This document shows, piece by piece, positions 52,881 to 63,662 of a stretch of DNA of 64,000 bases (position 1 is the first letter of the stretch; each line of letters begins with the position of its first letter). The notes under the pieces are model-generated. The model ran no database searches and was not told the DNA's origin. It was given only the letters and a program-made list of their open reading frames with translations. This DNA is from Solen grandis (taxonomy: Eukaryota > Mollusca > Bivalvia > Adapedonta > Solenidae): NCBI GenBank assembly GCA_021229015.1, contig CM037782.1, positions 41,655,226-41,719,225 of the forward strand, given 5' to 3'. A program made the translations under genes and the position numbers.

Positions 52881-52967
52881 TAGTCATAGTCAATAAGATA
52901 AATAGTGCTGGCAGAGATTTGTCTATTGACGTCATAGCAAAGGGAGAAGTCAGTCAAACTTTTCTCT

Positions 52968-53191
52968 CCGGTATGGTGGCTGATTTCTGCCATTTCGTGT
53001 TGTCGTGTCTTCGCCCCGAAAGGCGAAATAACGAAAACATGACATATTGTCGTTACAAAAGCAACATTGTCGTTTTTCGTTTGGGGGGGCCAACGAAAGG
53101 AAACATTCAAAGGCGAAACTTTTCGTCCTTTCGCCTTTCGGGGCGAAGACACGACAACACGAAATGGCAGAAATCAGCCACCATACTCCGG
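52968..53191. mobile_element. Palindromic MITE-like element, copy 2, ~60-bp inverted ends
   Basis: Left arm 52968-53026 (CCGGTATGGTGGCTGATTTC...) is the reverse complement of right arm 53131-53191 except for a TC insertion near the outer end. The core holds CGAAA-rich words shared with copy 1. No coding capacity. Flanks on both sides are also shared with copy 1 (GTCAAACTTTTCTCTCC on the left, GGGTCATTTTTGCTACTTTC on the right), so the mobile unit may be larger. Confidence 0.82.
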
Positions 53192-53300
53192 GGTCATTTT
53201 TGCTACTTTCAATAGCCGATTTCATACCAGCTACAAATAATTTTAATATATTTTTTGTACAGAAGGTCTTACACTAATGTATTCTAACTGATAATAATGA

Positions 53301-54360
53301 CAAGAGGGCCATGATGGCCCTGAATCGCTCATCTGAGAAACATGGTCATAAATGCCAATTATTTTATTACGAGTCAACGTGAATACATATGCAGAAGTAC
53401 AGCAAGATCATCTAAATTCAACACAAAAACTGTACCTGCCATCCAAACTTCGAAGGTCATTGCTCTAATAAGTCTATATAAAATCAAGTAACCCCTTGGA
53501 CGGAGCCAATTTTGACCCCAGGGCCATGATTTGATCAAATTGGTAGATCTTCACTAGGCCAAATTGCACACCAAATATCTTAAAAAAAAAACCCCGGGGC
53601 GCGGCAATTTTTACCCCAGGGCAAAGGTTTGAACAAACTTGATTAAGGTCTACTAGGCCATATTACACACCAAATATCTAAACTCCAGGCCTTGTGGTTT
53701 CTGACAAGAAGATTTTTCTAGTTTTTCTTATTTAAGTCTATGTAGATCAAGTGACCCCTGGGAGGGGCCAATTTTGACCCCAGAATCATGATTTGAACAA
53801 ATTTGGTAATGATCCATTTATAAGGTTTGGTTTCTGGTCCCTGGGGCGGGGCCAATTTTGACCCCGGGGTCATGATTTGAACAAACTTGGTAATGGCCCA
53901 ATAGACAATGCCACACACCAAATATCTAAACTCCAGACCTTGTGGTTTCTGACAAAAATATTTTCCAGTTTTTCTTATATAAGTCTATGTAAAATCAAGT
54001 GACCCCTTGGGCGGGCCCAATTTAGACCCCAGGGTAATCATTTGAACAAACTTGGTAATGGCCCATAAGACAATGCCACACACCAAATGTCTATACTCCA
54101 GGCATTGCGGTTTCGGAGAAGAAAGATTTCACTTTAAAAATCTATTTTTAGTTCCTGTGACCCAGATATGCAATGGACCAGAACCATTTGATCAACTTTG
54201 GTAGAGCTTTATGCAAGGATTACAGTCAATTTTCATCAATTTGACCTAGTGGTTTTGGAGATGTCATTTGAAATAATTGTGGACGACGGACGGACGACTA
54301 ACGCCGGACAGCCATCGATCCTAACAGCTCACATGAGGACTGCGTGCTCAGGTGAGCTAA
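53301..54360 (+). repeat. 1.06-kb bivalve-type interspersed repeat with internal tandem units
   Basis: Starts CAAGAGGGCCATGATGGCCC, whose AGGGCC/GGCCCT can form a hairpin, and ends in a 12-bp imperfect stem AGCTCACATGAG/CTCAGGTGAGCT followed by AA. Inside, units with CAATTTTGACCCC, ATGATTTGAACAAACTTGGT, CACACACCAAATATCTAAACTCC and AAGTCTATGTAAAATCAAGTGACCCC repeat about four times. It lies between GATAATAATGA and AAATGAAATC, which are adjacent at 22345-22365, so the boundaries are exact. No target duplication longer than one base and no protein. I recall this family as abundant in bivalves. Confidence 0.85.
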
Positions 54361-54984
54361 AAATGAAATCTTTGTAGTTGTTCTTTAAAATACACTTCTG
54401 TTCTCAAAGATGCAGGAAAATACACTTCTGCCAAAAAAACGCACTTAAAATACACTTTTTCTGAAAAAGATAAAGAAAAAACCATACTTTTATGAAAAAA
54501 CGCAGGATAAAGCACTTTAACTGCGTTTAAAGTGCGTTTTAGAAAAAAACGTGTGTTATTTTTTTAGAAGGGTGGGGCCAAGACTTGAACAAAAATATTC
54601 AGTGGTTGAGCAACAATTGCTATGGATAGACCAGCTAATTATAAACTGGGCAAGCCTTTCTTTTAAAAGGGGAAACTTTATTTTTACTTACCAATCATTT
54701 GATTGACAACCTTTATTTTCATTACATATATGGCGGTGAAATGTCATTTTTATATGGTTGTACTAAACACTGACTTTTATGCTGTGGTTTGTTTCATTAT
54801 GTGAAGATCTCTTTTGTCTCTTTTTCTATCTACTTTTCTCACAAACCAGTAAAATCATTTCTTTTAATGACAGTTAATTAATTAGGACGACCTGTCACAG
54901 TTTGCTACATGATCAGTAGGTGTGAAAATATATTTTACGCGACCATGTTGATAATTATTACGATTCGCCTGCTTACTCTCTCGA
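54361..54984. other. Noncoding, AAAACGCAC-rich words and a hairpin
   Basis: 54361-54390 continues the MITE copy 2 flank. 54390-54550 is built of AAATACACTT and AAAACGCA words. A perfect 9-bp stem GCACTTTAA-CTGCGT-TTAAAGTGC lies at about 54511-54534. The rest is plain. Confidence 0.5.
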
Positions 54985-55930
54985 GTTTTAAACTCAACTC
55001 AACTTTATTCAGGCAAATCGGCAACACACATTGCCTTTGGCCAACATAAATATATAACAGTGCATGCAAAAACATAGCATTAATACATTCATAATTAATA
55101 TAACTTTCATTGTACTTGAATAATACCTTACATTTAGTTTATCTCATCTGAAATATATTATATATTCATACATTAACACGAAAAAAAAATAAAACCTACT
55201 ATCCATAGGTCTTTTAATACATTTTGCTAAATTTAATTGTATCTGTCTAGAGTCTGATCTCATTAAATAAAGAAATTTATTTATGGTAGGAATGAATAAA
55301 TTTAGACAAATATATAGCACGTACATCTCTATATTTTGGACATATAAGAATAAAATGAAATTCCGATTCAACTTGGCCTTGGTTGCAGTAAATACATAAT
55401 CTGTTTTCTGCAATTATATTGTTATGTCTTCCAGTTTCAATAGCCAAATTATGAGAACTCAGTCGTAGTCTGGTTGAACGTTTTCTTAATGAATCGTTTT
55501 TTATATTACTTAAGTAAGATTCAAAACAAAACCTCTCCTTGAACTTACAATAATATGCTAATTTAGATGAAGTGTTAATATATTCTCCATTTTTGTTTAT
55601 ATTGATCAATCATTCTTTCTTTGATTAATGGGAATAATTTTATATAATTTTAATTTTTATTTTTATAAACTTTAGATCTTAATGCTAGTGTCGATAATGG
55701 TATTCTTCCTAGTTCACCTAGAACTGCTTGATTCACAGTACGTTTATTAACTCCAAGAATAATTTTACAAAATTTTATATGTAGTTTATCCACCTCTTCA
55801 TAGTTAAAAATCCCCCACAGTTCCGAACCATATAATAAAATTGGTGAAATGAGTTTGTCAAAAAGCGACAATTTTGTACGCAAGTCCAATGAAATTCTCC
55901 TAAACAAATATAATAATTGATTCATAGCTC
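54985..55930 (-). pseudogene. nLTR-J: 5'-truncated LINE, same family as nLTR-H
   Basis: On the minus strand: LYLFRRISLDLRTKLSLFDK, LISPILLYGSELWGIFNYEE, HIKFCKIILGVNKRTVNQAV and GELGRIPLSTLALR, then a shift near 55640. YYCKFKERFCFESYLSNIK, SHNLAIETGRHNNIIAENRL and CIYCNQGQVESEFHFILICP (C-x2-C...H-x4-C) follow. The 3' UTR ends near 54985 with CTTTATTCAGGCAAATCGGC, like the nLTR-H 3' end CTTTATTGGCAAATCG. RT catalytic boxes are missing. Confidence 0.86.
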
Positions 55931-56291
55931 ATTAGACCGTGCCCTTCGGACAAGAAGGCTGCTTTTCAGAAAGCGTGAGGATATTCTGCACTATAATTGT
56001 GATTTATGCAAGATTTAGAAAGTGCTGCAATATATGGACAGATTAACTGCATCGGGTAGGGTGTTTTGATTGATGATACCTGTATCAAAAAGTGACTATT
56101 TTGCCTTTTTTGGTGTTTTTCATAAGTTTAACTCTGTTATACCGGGTACACGTTGTGCTAAGCGGTGCTATTTATAGTAACAGCCATTGCGGATCGATAT
56201 TACCTGAGTGGCGGTTCGTCACGCTTGATAGGAGCGGAAGAGCTGTTTTCGAGAGTACAAGAGTACACTTTGGCGTGTATAGCTCGACTAA
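55931..56291 (+). other. Possible 5' UTR of nLTR-K
   Basis: Noncoding. 56140-56290 is less AT-rich than the surroundings and leads directly into nLTR-K ORF1, so it may be its 5' UTR. Confidence 0.4.
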
Positions 56292-57456
56292 ATGATTATG
56301 AAAAACAAACTAGTAAGTGAATGTATTAGTACAAATAGTGAAGCAGAAGATTACGTAGAGTCCATAATGGCTTCACAGCCCATAACTAAAGTTGACACAC
56401 CCGTACAGTCTGGACGTAAACGTCATCTGTCGGAGCCAGACATTGTTTCAACTGTGAAGAAACACCCTAGGCTTGTAGCAAAGGCAAGGCGTACGCTCTA
56501 CAATGACTCACTTCAGAAGTCCCCACAGGTGGTAGTGACGTCTGCGGATGTTCATGTTGACGGAGATGCATCTGTTCAACAACTCATAGCAATTTTATCA
56601 GCAGATATGCATATGCTTTATTCATCTCTCAGTGAGCAAGTTCAGAAATTAGAAAAAGGATTGGAACAAAAAATTGCGGACAAAGTTGCAAAAATTCTTG
56701 ATAAACGTGTTTCAACTGAGATGTCACGTATCCACAACTCTGTTGATGCCAAGTTGGAAACGGCAAAAGCGGCTATTAAGGAAGATTTGAAGGAAGACCT
56801 GGCCGAGTTGCGGATCAAGATTGAATCAGTGGCATCTGTGAAAAATCCTGCGGTGGAAGATAAATCTTTGAACATAGTCATACGTCATTTGCCAGAATCT
56901 GATAATGAGAATGTGAAGTCAAAAGTGAATAAATTGTTTAAGGATGGCTTACGTGTAAGTGAAACCTTTTGAAAAATTCACATGAAGAAAGCGGAAAATA
57001 ATGACCAGGAAATCATCTTTAAAATCAAATAGTCAGTACTCAGATGTGTTTATTCAGCATGATCAAGCCCCAGGTGAGCGTGTCCTAGCCAGTAATTTCA
57101 GGAGCATTCTTAATGCCATGGAGTCCCATGGCCTCACAGTTCGAGGTTCACGTGTAATTCCACGTTCGCGAATTGATAATGATAAGTCGGGGAACAGGGC
57201 TCCTCATGACAACAGACATAGTGATAATACCCCTGCAAGTGATCAGTATACAGACTCCAGGAGCAGCAGTGAATCTCATGACCATAGGGGTCACAGGCAG
57301 CATACTGACAGGAGAGACAGAGGGTATGGGGATCAAGGCGGTTTCAGGACTGTGCATAGAGGACGTCAGCCTCAGCGCGGCAATGGTGGACGGCGTGGAA
57401 ATGTTAGCCATGGGGGTCGGGCTTGGAACCGTGACAACAGAAACAGTTTTAATTAG
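56292..57456 (+). pseudogene. nLTR-K ORF1 with RG-rich tail
   Basis: The N-terminal half (226 residues) has a basic region (RKRHLSEPDIVSTVKKHPRL), a coiled coil (SLSEQVQKLEKGLEQKIADK, VDAKLETAKAAIKEDLKEDL) and the start of an RRM-like domain (SLNIVIRHLPESDNENVKSK). A frameshift near 56970 leads to the frame from 57001: DVFIQHDQAPGERVLASNF, then a disordered tail rich in Arg, Gly, His and Asp (HDHRGHRQHTDRRDRGYG, RGRQPQRGNGGRRGN). The tail takes the place of the C-terminal domain seen in other ORF1s here and probably binds RNA. It ends at TAG 57454-57456, in frame with the endonuclease. Confidence 0.84.
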
Positions 57457-58374
57457 GTTCATGCCGGGTTTTGGAATGTTAAAGGGTGGAGCTCTGATTT
57501 TAATTCTGATAATTTTAAATTGAGAGCAGAGTGTGTTTAAGACTATGACTTTGATATTCTAGGCATTGTTGAGTCACATCTTTTGAATAATGATGTTATA
57601 AAACTTGATGGATATCAGTGGTTTGGTTTTAATAGGTCACATATACATAAAAATGCAAGGACTGGGTCTGGTGGCATTGGTTTCTTTATTAAAATTTTTT
57701 TATTTGATACTTTTGATATTTGCATTACTGATAATTCATCAGAGGGTATATTATGGCTTAAATTGTCGCATAAGTTTGAAAATTTAAATATTTTCCCATG
57801 TGTTTGTTATTTACCGCCACAGAATTCATCACGCTATTTTAATGTCAATGCCTTTTATGATAAATTGCTTACTGATATATATGTTTTTCAACCTCAAGGT
57901 CAAATTTTTATTTGTGGAGACTTTAATAGCCGTATAGGAGACTTAGATGACCACATTGCTGGTATTGATCATATTTCAAGTAGGGATGTGAAGGATTTTA
58001 CTGTAAATGCATATGGTGAGCTTCTTGTTGATTTTTTTATTAACTCTAACTTTTGTGTGCTGAATGGTAGAAATTGTATACAAAACAATTTTACGTCGGT
58101 TTCTGTTAAAGGGGCTTCTGTTGTTGATTATTGCTTAGTACCACATGATAATTTAGATAATTATTCAGATTTTTGTGTAACATTAATTACAGATGTTATA
58201 AATAAGTGCAACAATATTGGTAGTCTTGCCCCAACATCATTACCAGATCATTCACTTTTATCTTGGAAAGTATTGTATAGCAGTTCACATAAAACATCCA
58301 CATCGCTTCCGTTGATAATGATAATGATCAATTTGTCAAATTTGATAGAAGTTATTTTGATCACAATTTTATGA
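57457..58374 (+). pseudogene. nLTR-K AP-like endonuclease
   Basis: Five codons after the ORF1 TAG, in the same frame, comes GFWNVKGWSSDF, the endonuclease N-terminus; a premature TAA follows at 57538-57540. The frame from 57583 is open for 263 residues: GIGFFIKIFLFDTFDI, VCYLPPQNSSRYFNV, IFICGDFNSRIGD, FCVLNGRNCIQNN and LPDHSLLSW. GDFN and DH catalytic residues are retained. No ATG lies in frame between the TAG and WNVKG. Confidence 0.86.
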
Positions 58375-59021
58375 ATTGTAAAAATATATTAGTTGATGTA
58401 AATAGAACAATTAACTCTTTGGAACACGGTTTAAGTACACAAAATGATATTAATTTAGCTTTTGAGAAATGGTGTGATATTGTCAAAGGTGCCATGTTTT
58501 CTAATATTCCCCATAAAACTATTAGAACTGGGACAGGTTCTTGCTATAGAAAACGTCGTCCAGGGAAGCCCTGGTGGTCTAGCCAGCTCTCAGATTTATG
58601 GTCTAAGTTGTCACTTGCTGAAAAACGGTGGTTGCGATGTAATAACAAAGCAGAAAAGACAAAGCTTAAAGCCCAATATGTAAATATTCGTAAGACGTTT
58701 GATGCTGAAGTACAGAGGGCAAAGCGTCGTCATTGGTATAATGTTCAGAATGACATACTGGAAGAAAGTGATGTTGACCGTCCTAGTTTTTGGAAGTCGA
58801 TAGGTAAAATTGGTATTACACAAGCTCATAAAAAACCAGTTCCTGATGAAGTTATACTGGATGATGGTACATTTTCTTCTGATCCTATTGATATTTTACA
58901 TAAATGGAAGACAGATTTTTGCACTTTGTTTAATAACCCAGATGTAAAAAGTAATAGTGAGTATATTTTAAAAATACTGATAATGATACACTTAGTTTTA
59001 ATTGTGATATTTCTATTTTAG
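58371..59021 (+). pseudogene. nLTR-K linker between endonuclease and RT
   Basis: 216 residues with no enzymatic domain: RRPGKPWWSSQLSDLWSKLS, EKRWLRCNNKAEKTKLKAQY, RQ-like basic helix VQRAKRRHWYNVQNDILEES, FWKSIGKIGI and FSSDPIDILHKWKTDFCTLF. This corresponds to the linker before RT in other LINEs (FWKYINK region). A frameshift near 58375 separates it from the endonuclease and another near 58985 from RT. Confidence 0.8.
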
Positions 59022-60693
59022 AAGTAAAAAGGGCTGTTGATGATAGTAAAAGTGGTAAAGCGTGCGGTGTAGACGGGATACCCTCTGAAGCTCTAAAGAA
59101 TGACACTGCTGTTTTGTTTTTACATGCTTTATTCAATGTATGTTTTAAAAGTGGCACTATTCCTTCTATATGGGGTAAAAGTATCATCAACCCTATTCCG
59201 AAGTCTGGAAATACGGATCCTAGAAACCCACTCTCTTATAGAGGTATTTCATTGTCATGTTCTGTGTATAAATTGTATTGTTATGTTTTGAAATAAAGGC
59301 TTAGCAGTTGGGCTGAAAGCCACAATATCATTGTTGATGAACAAAATGGGTTCAGAAAAAATAGAAGTACAATAGACCACGTGTCTACTCTTACAAATAT
59401 TATTGATACTAGGAAAAAGTGTAAGCAATCTACATTTGCAGCTTTTATAGATTTTAAGACAGCATATGATTTTATAAATAGAAATTTACTTTGGAAAAAA
59501 ATATTTGATATTGGCATAAAAGGTAAAATGTTATCTGCTGTACAATCTTTATACAGTTCTGTTTATTCAAGTCTGAGAGTCAATTCTAAACATACTGAAT
59601 GGTTTAATGTAAACTCTGGCTTGAGACAGGGATGTTTGTTATCTCCCCGTTGTTCAATTTATACATTAATGACCTTGCAATATATCTGAAATCACTTGAT
59701 ATTGGTGTTGATTATGGAAAGGAGAGAATTTGTATTTTATTGTATGCAGATGATATTGTCTTGTTAGCAAAAGATGAAAAAGAGTTACAGTGTCTATTAA
59801 ATGCTTTGAATAATTGGTGTAACATCAATAATATGTACATTAATAGTAGTAAAAGTCATATAGTACATTTTAGAACCCCGTCTATTAATAAGACTTCAAC
59901 AATGTTTAAATGTGGGGCTCATACCATAAATATTGTGGATAGGTATATGTATTTAGGTTTGATGCTGCAAGAACATTTAGATTTTAATGTAACAGCAAAT
60001 ATTGTAGCTCAAAGTGCAAACCGGGCTCTTGGTCATCTTATTGCAAAATGTAAATTGGCAGGTGGCCTCCCCTTTAATGTATTTACTCATTTGTATGATT
60101 CTTTAGTGTGGCCTGTTATTAGTTATGGTGCTGCTATCTGGGGATACCGATCCTACTCCTGTATAAATGCAGTACAGTATCGTGCTATGCGCTTCTTTTT
60201 AGGTGTCGGTAGATATACACCTAATGCAGCAGTTTTAGGTGAAATTGCCTGGGTACCCCAAGATATCAGACAATGGAAGTTTATATGTATTTATTTGGCT
60301 AGATTGTCTAACATGAATAACAGTAGAATTAATAAAAGGGTAGCACTTAATGCTGCTTCAACAGCAAATAGGTCATGCAAAAACTGGTTTTACTATGTTA
60401 ATTTTATGCTTAAAAAGTGTGATGCACAGCAATATTGTGATATTAGTAAGTCCATCCCGAAGCTTTCTTTAATAAATATTGTTACAAACAAATTACAGGA
60501 GGGACATTTGTCAGACTGGTTAAAAACTTTGAATAGTGCTACAGGCACGTCTGGTCGTGGTGGTAATAAGTTACGCACTTACCGTCTCTTTAAAACCAGT
60601 TATGAGACAGAAATGTATTGTACTGTTATTTTCCCCCACGCCATCGTGCTGCATTTTGTAAATTTCGATGTGGTGTCGCCCCTTTACGTTTAG
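59022..60693 (+). pseudogene. nLTR-K reverse transcriptase
   Basis: VKRAVDDSKSGKACGVDGIP, WGKSIINPIPKSGNTDPRNP, a stop near 59296, DEQNGFRKNRSTIDHVSTLT, AAFIDFKTAYDFINRNLLW (first catalytic Asp) and NSGLRQGCLLSP. After a shift near 59645 the frame from 59632 gives PLFNLYINDLAIYL, ILLYADDIVLLAKDEKE (YADD), WPVISYGAAIWGYRS and NAAVLGEIAWVPQDIRQWKF. Catalytic residues are intact; three lesions break the frame. Confidence 0.88.
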
Positions 60694-60890
60694 AAACTGG
60701 GCGTTATGAAGGATTAGGCATTTCTGATCGAAAATGTCCTTTCTGTGACAGTATTGAAGATGAAAGCCATGCTATTTTTGATTGCTCTATGTACAATGAT
60801 ATACGAGAAACATTATTTGAGAAAGCAACAGCTATAAATAATTCATTTGGTGTAATGTCTAAAACTGAACAACTTATATTTTTATTCACA
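60618..60890 (+). pseudogene. nLTR-K ORF2 C-terminal motif, first copy
   Basis: After a frameshift near 60640: FPPRHRAAFCKFRCGVAPLR, LETGRYEGLGISDRKCPFCD, SIEDESHAIFDCSMYNDIRE. C-x2-C...H-x4-C like the other LINEs. Interrupted at 60890 by the inserted repeat fragment; 60673-60890 is duplicated at 61319-61501. Confidence 0.85.
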
Positions 60891-61318
60891 ATAATGATGG
60901 CCCTGAATCGCTCATCTGAGAAACATTGTCATAAATGCCAATTATTTTATTACGAGTCAAAGTGAATACATATGCAGAAGTACAGCAAGATCATCTAAAT
61001 TCAACACAAAAACTGTACCTGCCATCCAAACTTCGAAGGCCATTGCTCTTTGCTCTAATAAGTCTATATAAAATCAAGTAACCCCTTGGACGGAGCCAAT
61101 TTTGACCCAGGGCCATGATTTGATCAAAATTGGTAGATCTTCACTAGGCCAAATTACACACCAAATATCTAAAGTTTCTGATAAGAAGATTCTCTAGTTT
61201 TCTTCCTAAATAAGTCTATGTGAAATCAAGTGACCCCTGGGGCGCGGCATATTTTTACCCCAGGGCAAAGGTTTGAACAAACTTGATTAAGGTCTACTAG
61301 GCCATATTACACACCCCT
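60891..61318 (+). repeat. Fragment of the bivalve-type repeat inside nLTR-K
   Basis: Closely matches 53315-53680 (about 95% by eye), starting ATGATGGCCCTGAATCGCTC and ending at GCCATATTACACAC. It lacks the first hairpin arm (CAAGAGGGCC) and the whole 3' half with the terminal stem. It carries one internal unit missing from the other copy near 61165-61240. Confidence 0.85.
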
Positions 61319-61579
61319 GTGTCGCCCCTTTACGTTTATCGAAAATGTCCTTTCTGTGACAGTATTGAAGATGAAAGCCATGCTATTTTTGATTGCTCTA
61401 TGTACAATGATATACGAGAAACATTATTTGAGAAAGCAACAGCTATAAATAATTCATTTGGTGTAATGTCTAAAACTGAACAACTTATATTTTTATTCAC
61501 AAATAATGAGATGATTAGGATTTGTGCCAAAACCTGTTTTATTATTTTACAACGTCGTCTTTTATTTATTTGTAAATAA
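61319..61579 (+). pseudogene. nLTR-K ORF2 C-terminus, second copy and true end
   Basis: 61319-61501 repeats 60673-60890 almost exactly but lacks 35 bp (from GAAACTGGGCG to GGCATTTCTGA). It then continues NNEMIRICAKTCFIILQRRL and ends TAA at 61577-61579, giving the authentic C-terminus. Confidence 0.84.
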
Positions 61580-62264
61580 TAAATATAGTTATTTCACAAG
61601 AAACATGTTGATTCTGTCAGCTATATAGATATGTGTATATTTGTATATATGTGTGTATATAAGTATATACATGCATATAATGAATTTGTAAGAGTATTTA
61701 AGTTTTAAGTTGTTAGTTAGCAATGGTACCTTGATATCTTTTAAATATTTAATTTCTTTTAAATTATAAAATACTATGTTGAAACCTGTTTTATAGCTAC
61801 GTTTATAAATAATAACTTTGGCCAGGTGTTATTAATAGAATAGTATTTGTTATTCACATTTTTTTAAACTATCGTAGTAGTAAAATGATGACAACTTTTT
61901 GCATTCATCATTTATTTGCAACATTGTTTATATAAGTTTAATCTGACTCAGCACTATTGATGAGTTGAATAAAATAAAGCACAAAGAGGACTTGGTTGTA
62001 CAAATTATAACATATACAGCAAGCGCTTTTTGTAATATTATTTATTTTCTATTAGATATAGTTTATCAAATTATGTCACATATGTATTTGCAAGAAGATG
62101 TAACTCTCCGAATAAAAAACTTAAATCATACACATCGGAGTTGTTATAGAAATGAGGAAACACCATTTCTGATACTCAGGCAGATCATGGATAATCGTAA
62201 TTTGGTAAGTATTGTTGTCTGTTTTATGCTTAATATTAACTGCATGGTCATTGTCACAAAATAA
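61580..62264 (+). other. nLTR-K 3' UTR and unassigned sequence
   Basis: AT-rich, with TATA/TGTG-type repeats near 61628-61680. The 3' end of nLTR-K is not clear. A 99-residue frame at 61965-62264 shows no known motif. Confidence 0.4.
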
Positions 62265-63662
62265 TGTTGACGTGGCCTGAAAATAAGTGTAGATTTAGAG
62301 TACGTTGTATTTGTCACGTAGGCCAGAGTGGAACTGTGTTAACCGATTTTGGTTATATAAGGTTTATCACAGATTTCTTTTACTACCTTTTGTTCAGAAT
62401 GAGATATGATTAGGGTTTGAAATAGTTATATCTACTGTTTTGCTAAGTTTTAAGTGTATTAAGAGAGATGTAGATATGAAACTTAGATTTATTTTAAACA
62501 TTTATTTTGTAGATTGTTGTATTGTTTCTTCTCAGGGAAACGAGTGTACAATCATATTTAATTCTCGGTAGTTTTTGAAGTTTTGGTTCTATAGGCCAAG
62601 GAATCTAAGTACATAGCTCCGCATTATTATGTATATTTGATGTAATTTTGAGAATAATTATGTTAGTTTATAGGTATGTCCTTAATTTTGATATTACCTG
62701 AATATACACGGAAGCATTTGTCCAACAGTATTTGTTTTGGAATTAAGAAACGTGGAGTTGTATGGAATATGGTATATAATTGCTTTTTTAATGCACTGAT
62801 GTAATTATGAAATGTGGATATGTATGGTATATCAGTTTGGTATATAATTGCGAACAACAAGGGCAGTTCTCTACAGTAATGCGCTTATGTAAAACCATAA
62901 TATTGTTGTATGGTATAAAATGCACGTATGTAATACCATAGATTTGTTATTTGGTATGAATGAAGTAATACAGTGTCTGCACATTATATTTGGTGTGATA
63001 AGTAAATAAGAGCAGCGCTATTTATTGTTTGTAGCCGTATTGGAGCCTATGTTAGCCGGAAGGTTACAGTCGTTACGAGACCCCATTGGTAGACTACGTC
63101 ACAAGGACGGGAGAATCTACGCATGCGTCATATGGACGACAGGATGTCTACGGTGGACTAGTCGTAATTAGTTATGTAATCTGGGTGGTCACAGTCGATG
63201 CGGGACCCCATTGGTAGACTACGTCGTAAGGACGGGAGAATCTACGTATGCGTCATATGGACGACAGGGTGTCTACGGTGAACTAAGTGGATCACACATA
63301 CTGAAGGGACAGCGACGACAGGAAGTCAGTGTTCATCGACAAGAGCACGTGTTATAGTGTATGAGTACTGTGAATTTAGGAATCATTTTGTGAATGTGGC
63401 ACATTGAAGTGCATTTGTATCAGTAAGTCATTATGTAGTTAATATGCGGGCTTAAAGTGAAAACAGGACGTTCAGTGCAGTTATTATTTATTATTGTACC
63501 AACAGATAAAGAGACAGTTAGCCGGCAGTTTTTTTCATATTCTTTAATTCTTTTTCTAATATTCTCATTGTTTATATTTTTATATTAAACATAATTTTAA
63601 AGAAAGTTGTTTGGTATTTATTCTACCTTAGAGAGTTGTCCGCCCTTGGTCATTTTGTTACA
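62265..63662 (+). repeat. Candidate LTR or LTR-like repeat
   Basis: Begins TGTTGACGTGG and ends GGTCATTTTGTTACA, i.e. TGT...ACA. The last 160 bp (polyadenylation-like ATATTAAACATAA, then TTGGTATTTATTC, AGAGTTGTCCGCC) looks like the end of a gypsy LTR. Internal 126-bp repeats would suit a U3 region. No second LTR, target duplication or pol is visible in the window. Confidence 0.35.
63066..63290 (+). repeat. 126-bp tandem repeat
   Basis: CCCCATTGGTAGACTACGTC occurs at 63081 and 63207 (126 bp apart), each followed by AAGGACGGGAGAATCTACG, ATGCGTCATATGGACGACAG and GTCTACGGTG. About 1.8 units, over 90% identical. Confidence 0.85.

Larger units (their letters stand above)
56292..61579 (+). mobile_element. 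nLTR-K: near-full-length LINE of a different clade
   Basis: ORF1 (56292-57456), endonuclease (57457-58374), linker (58371-59021), RT (59022-60693) and C-terminal motif (60618-60890, repeated at 61319-61579). Protein motifs differ clearly from nLTR-A, -B, -H and -I (YADD instead of FADD, RG-rich ORF1 tail). Several frameshifts and stops. The C-terminal coding end is duplicated around a fragment of the 53301-54360 repeat. Confidence 0.87.

Noticed and set aside
53301..54360. Helitron assignment for the bivalve-type repeat
   Set aside because: Hairpin plus CTAA and lack of target duplication fit, but the 5' end is not TC, the target is not A/T and no Rep/helicase is present. Left as unclassified.
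61965..62264. 99-residue plus-strand frame
   Set aside because: No recognisable domain, AT-rich composition and not preceded by any promoter or splice context I can support.
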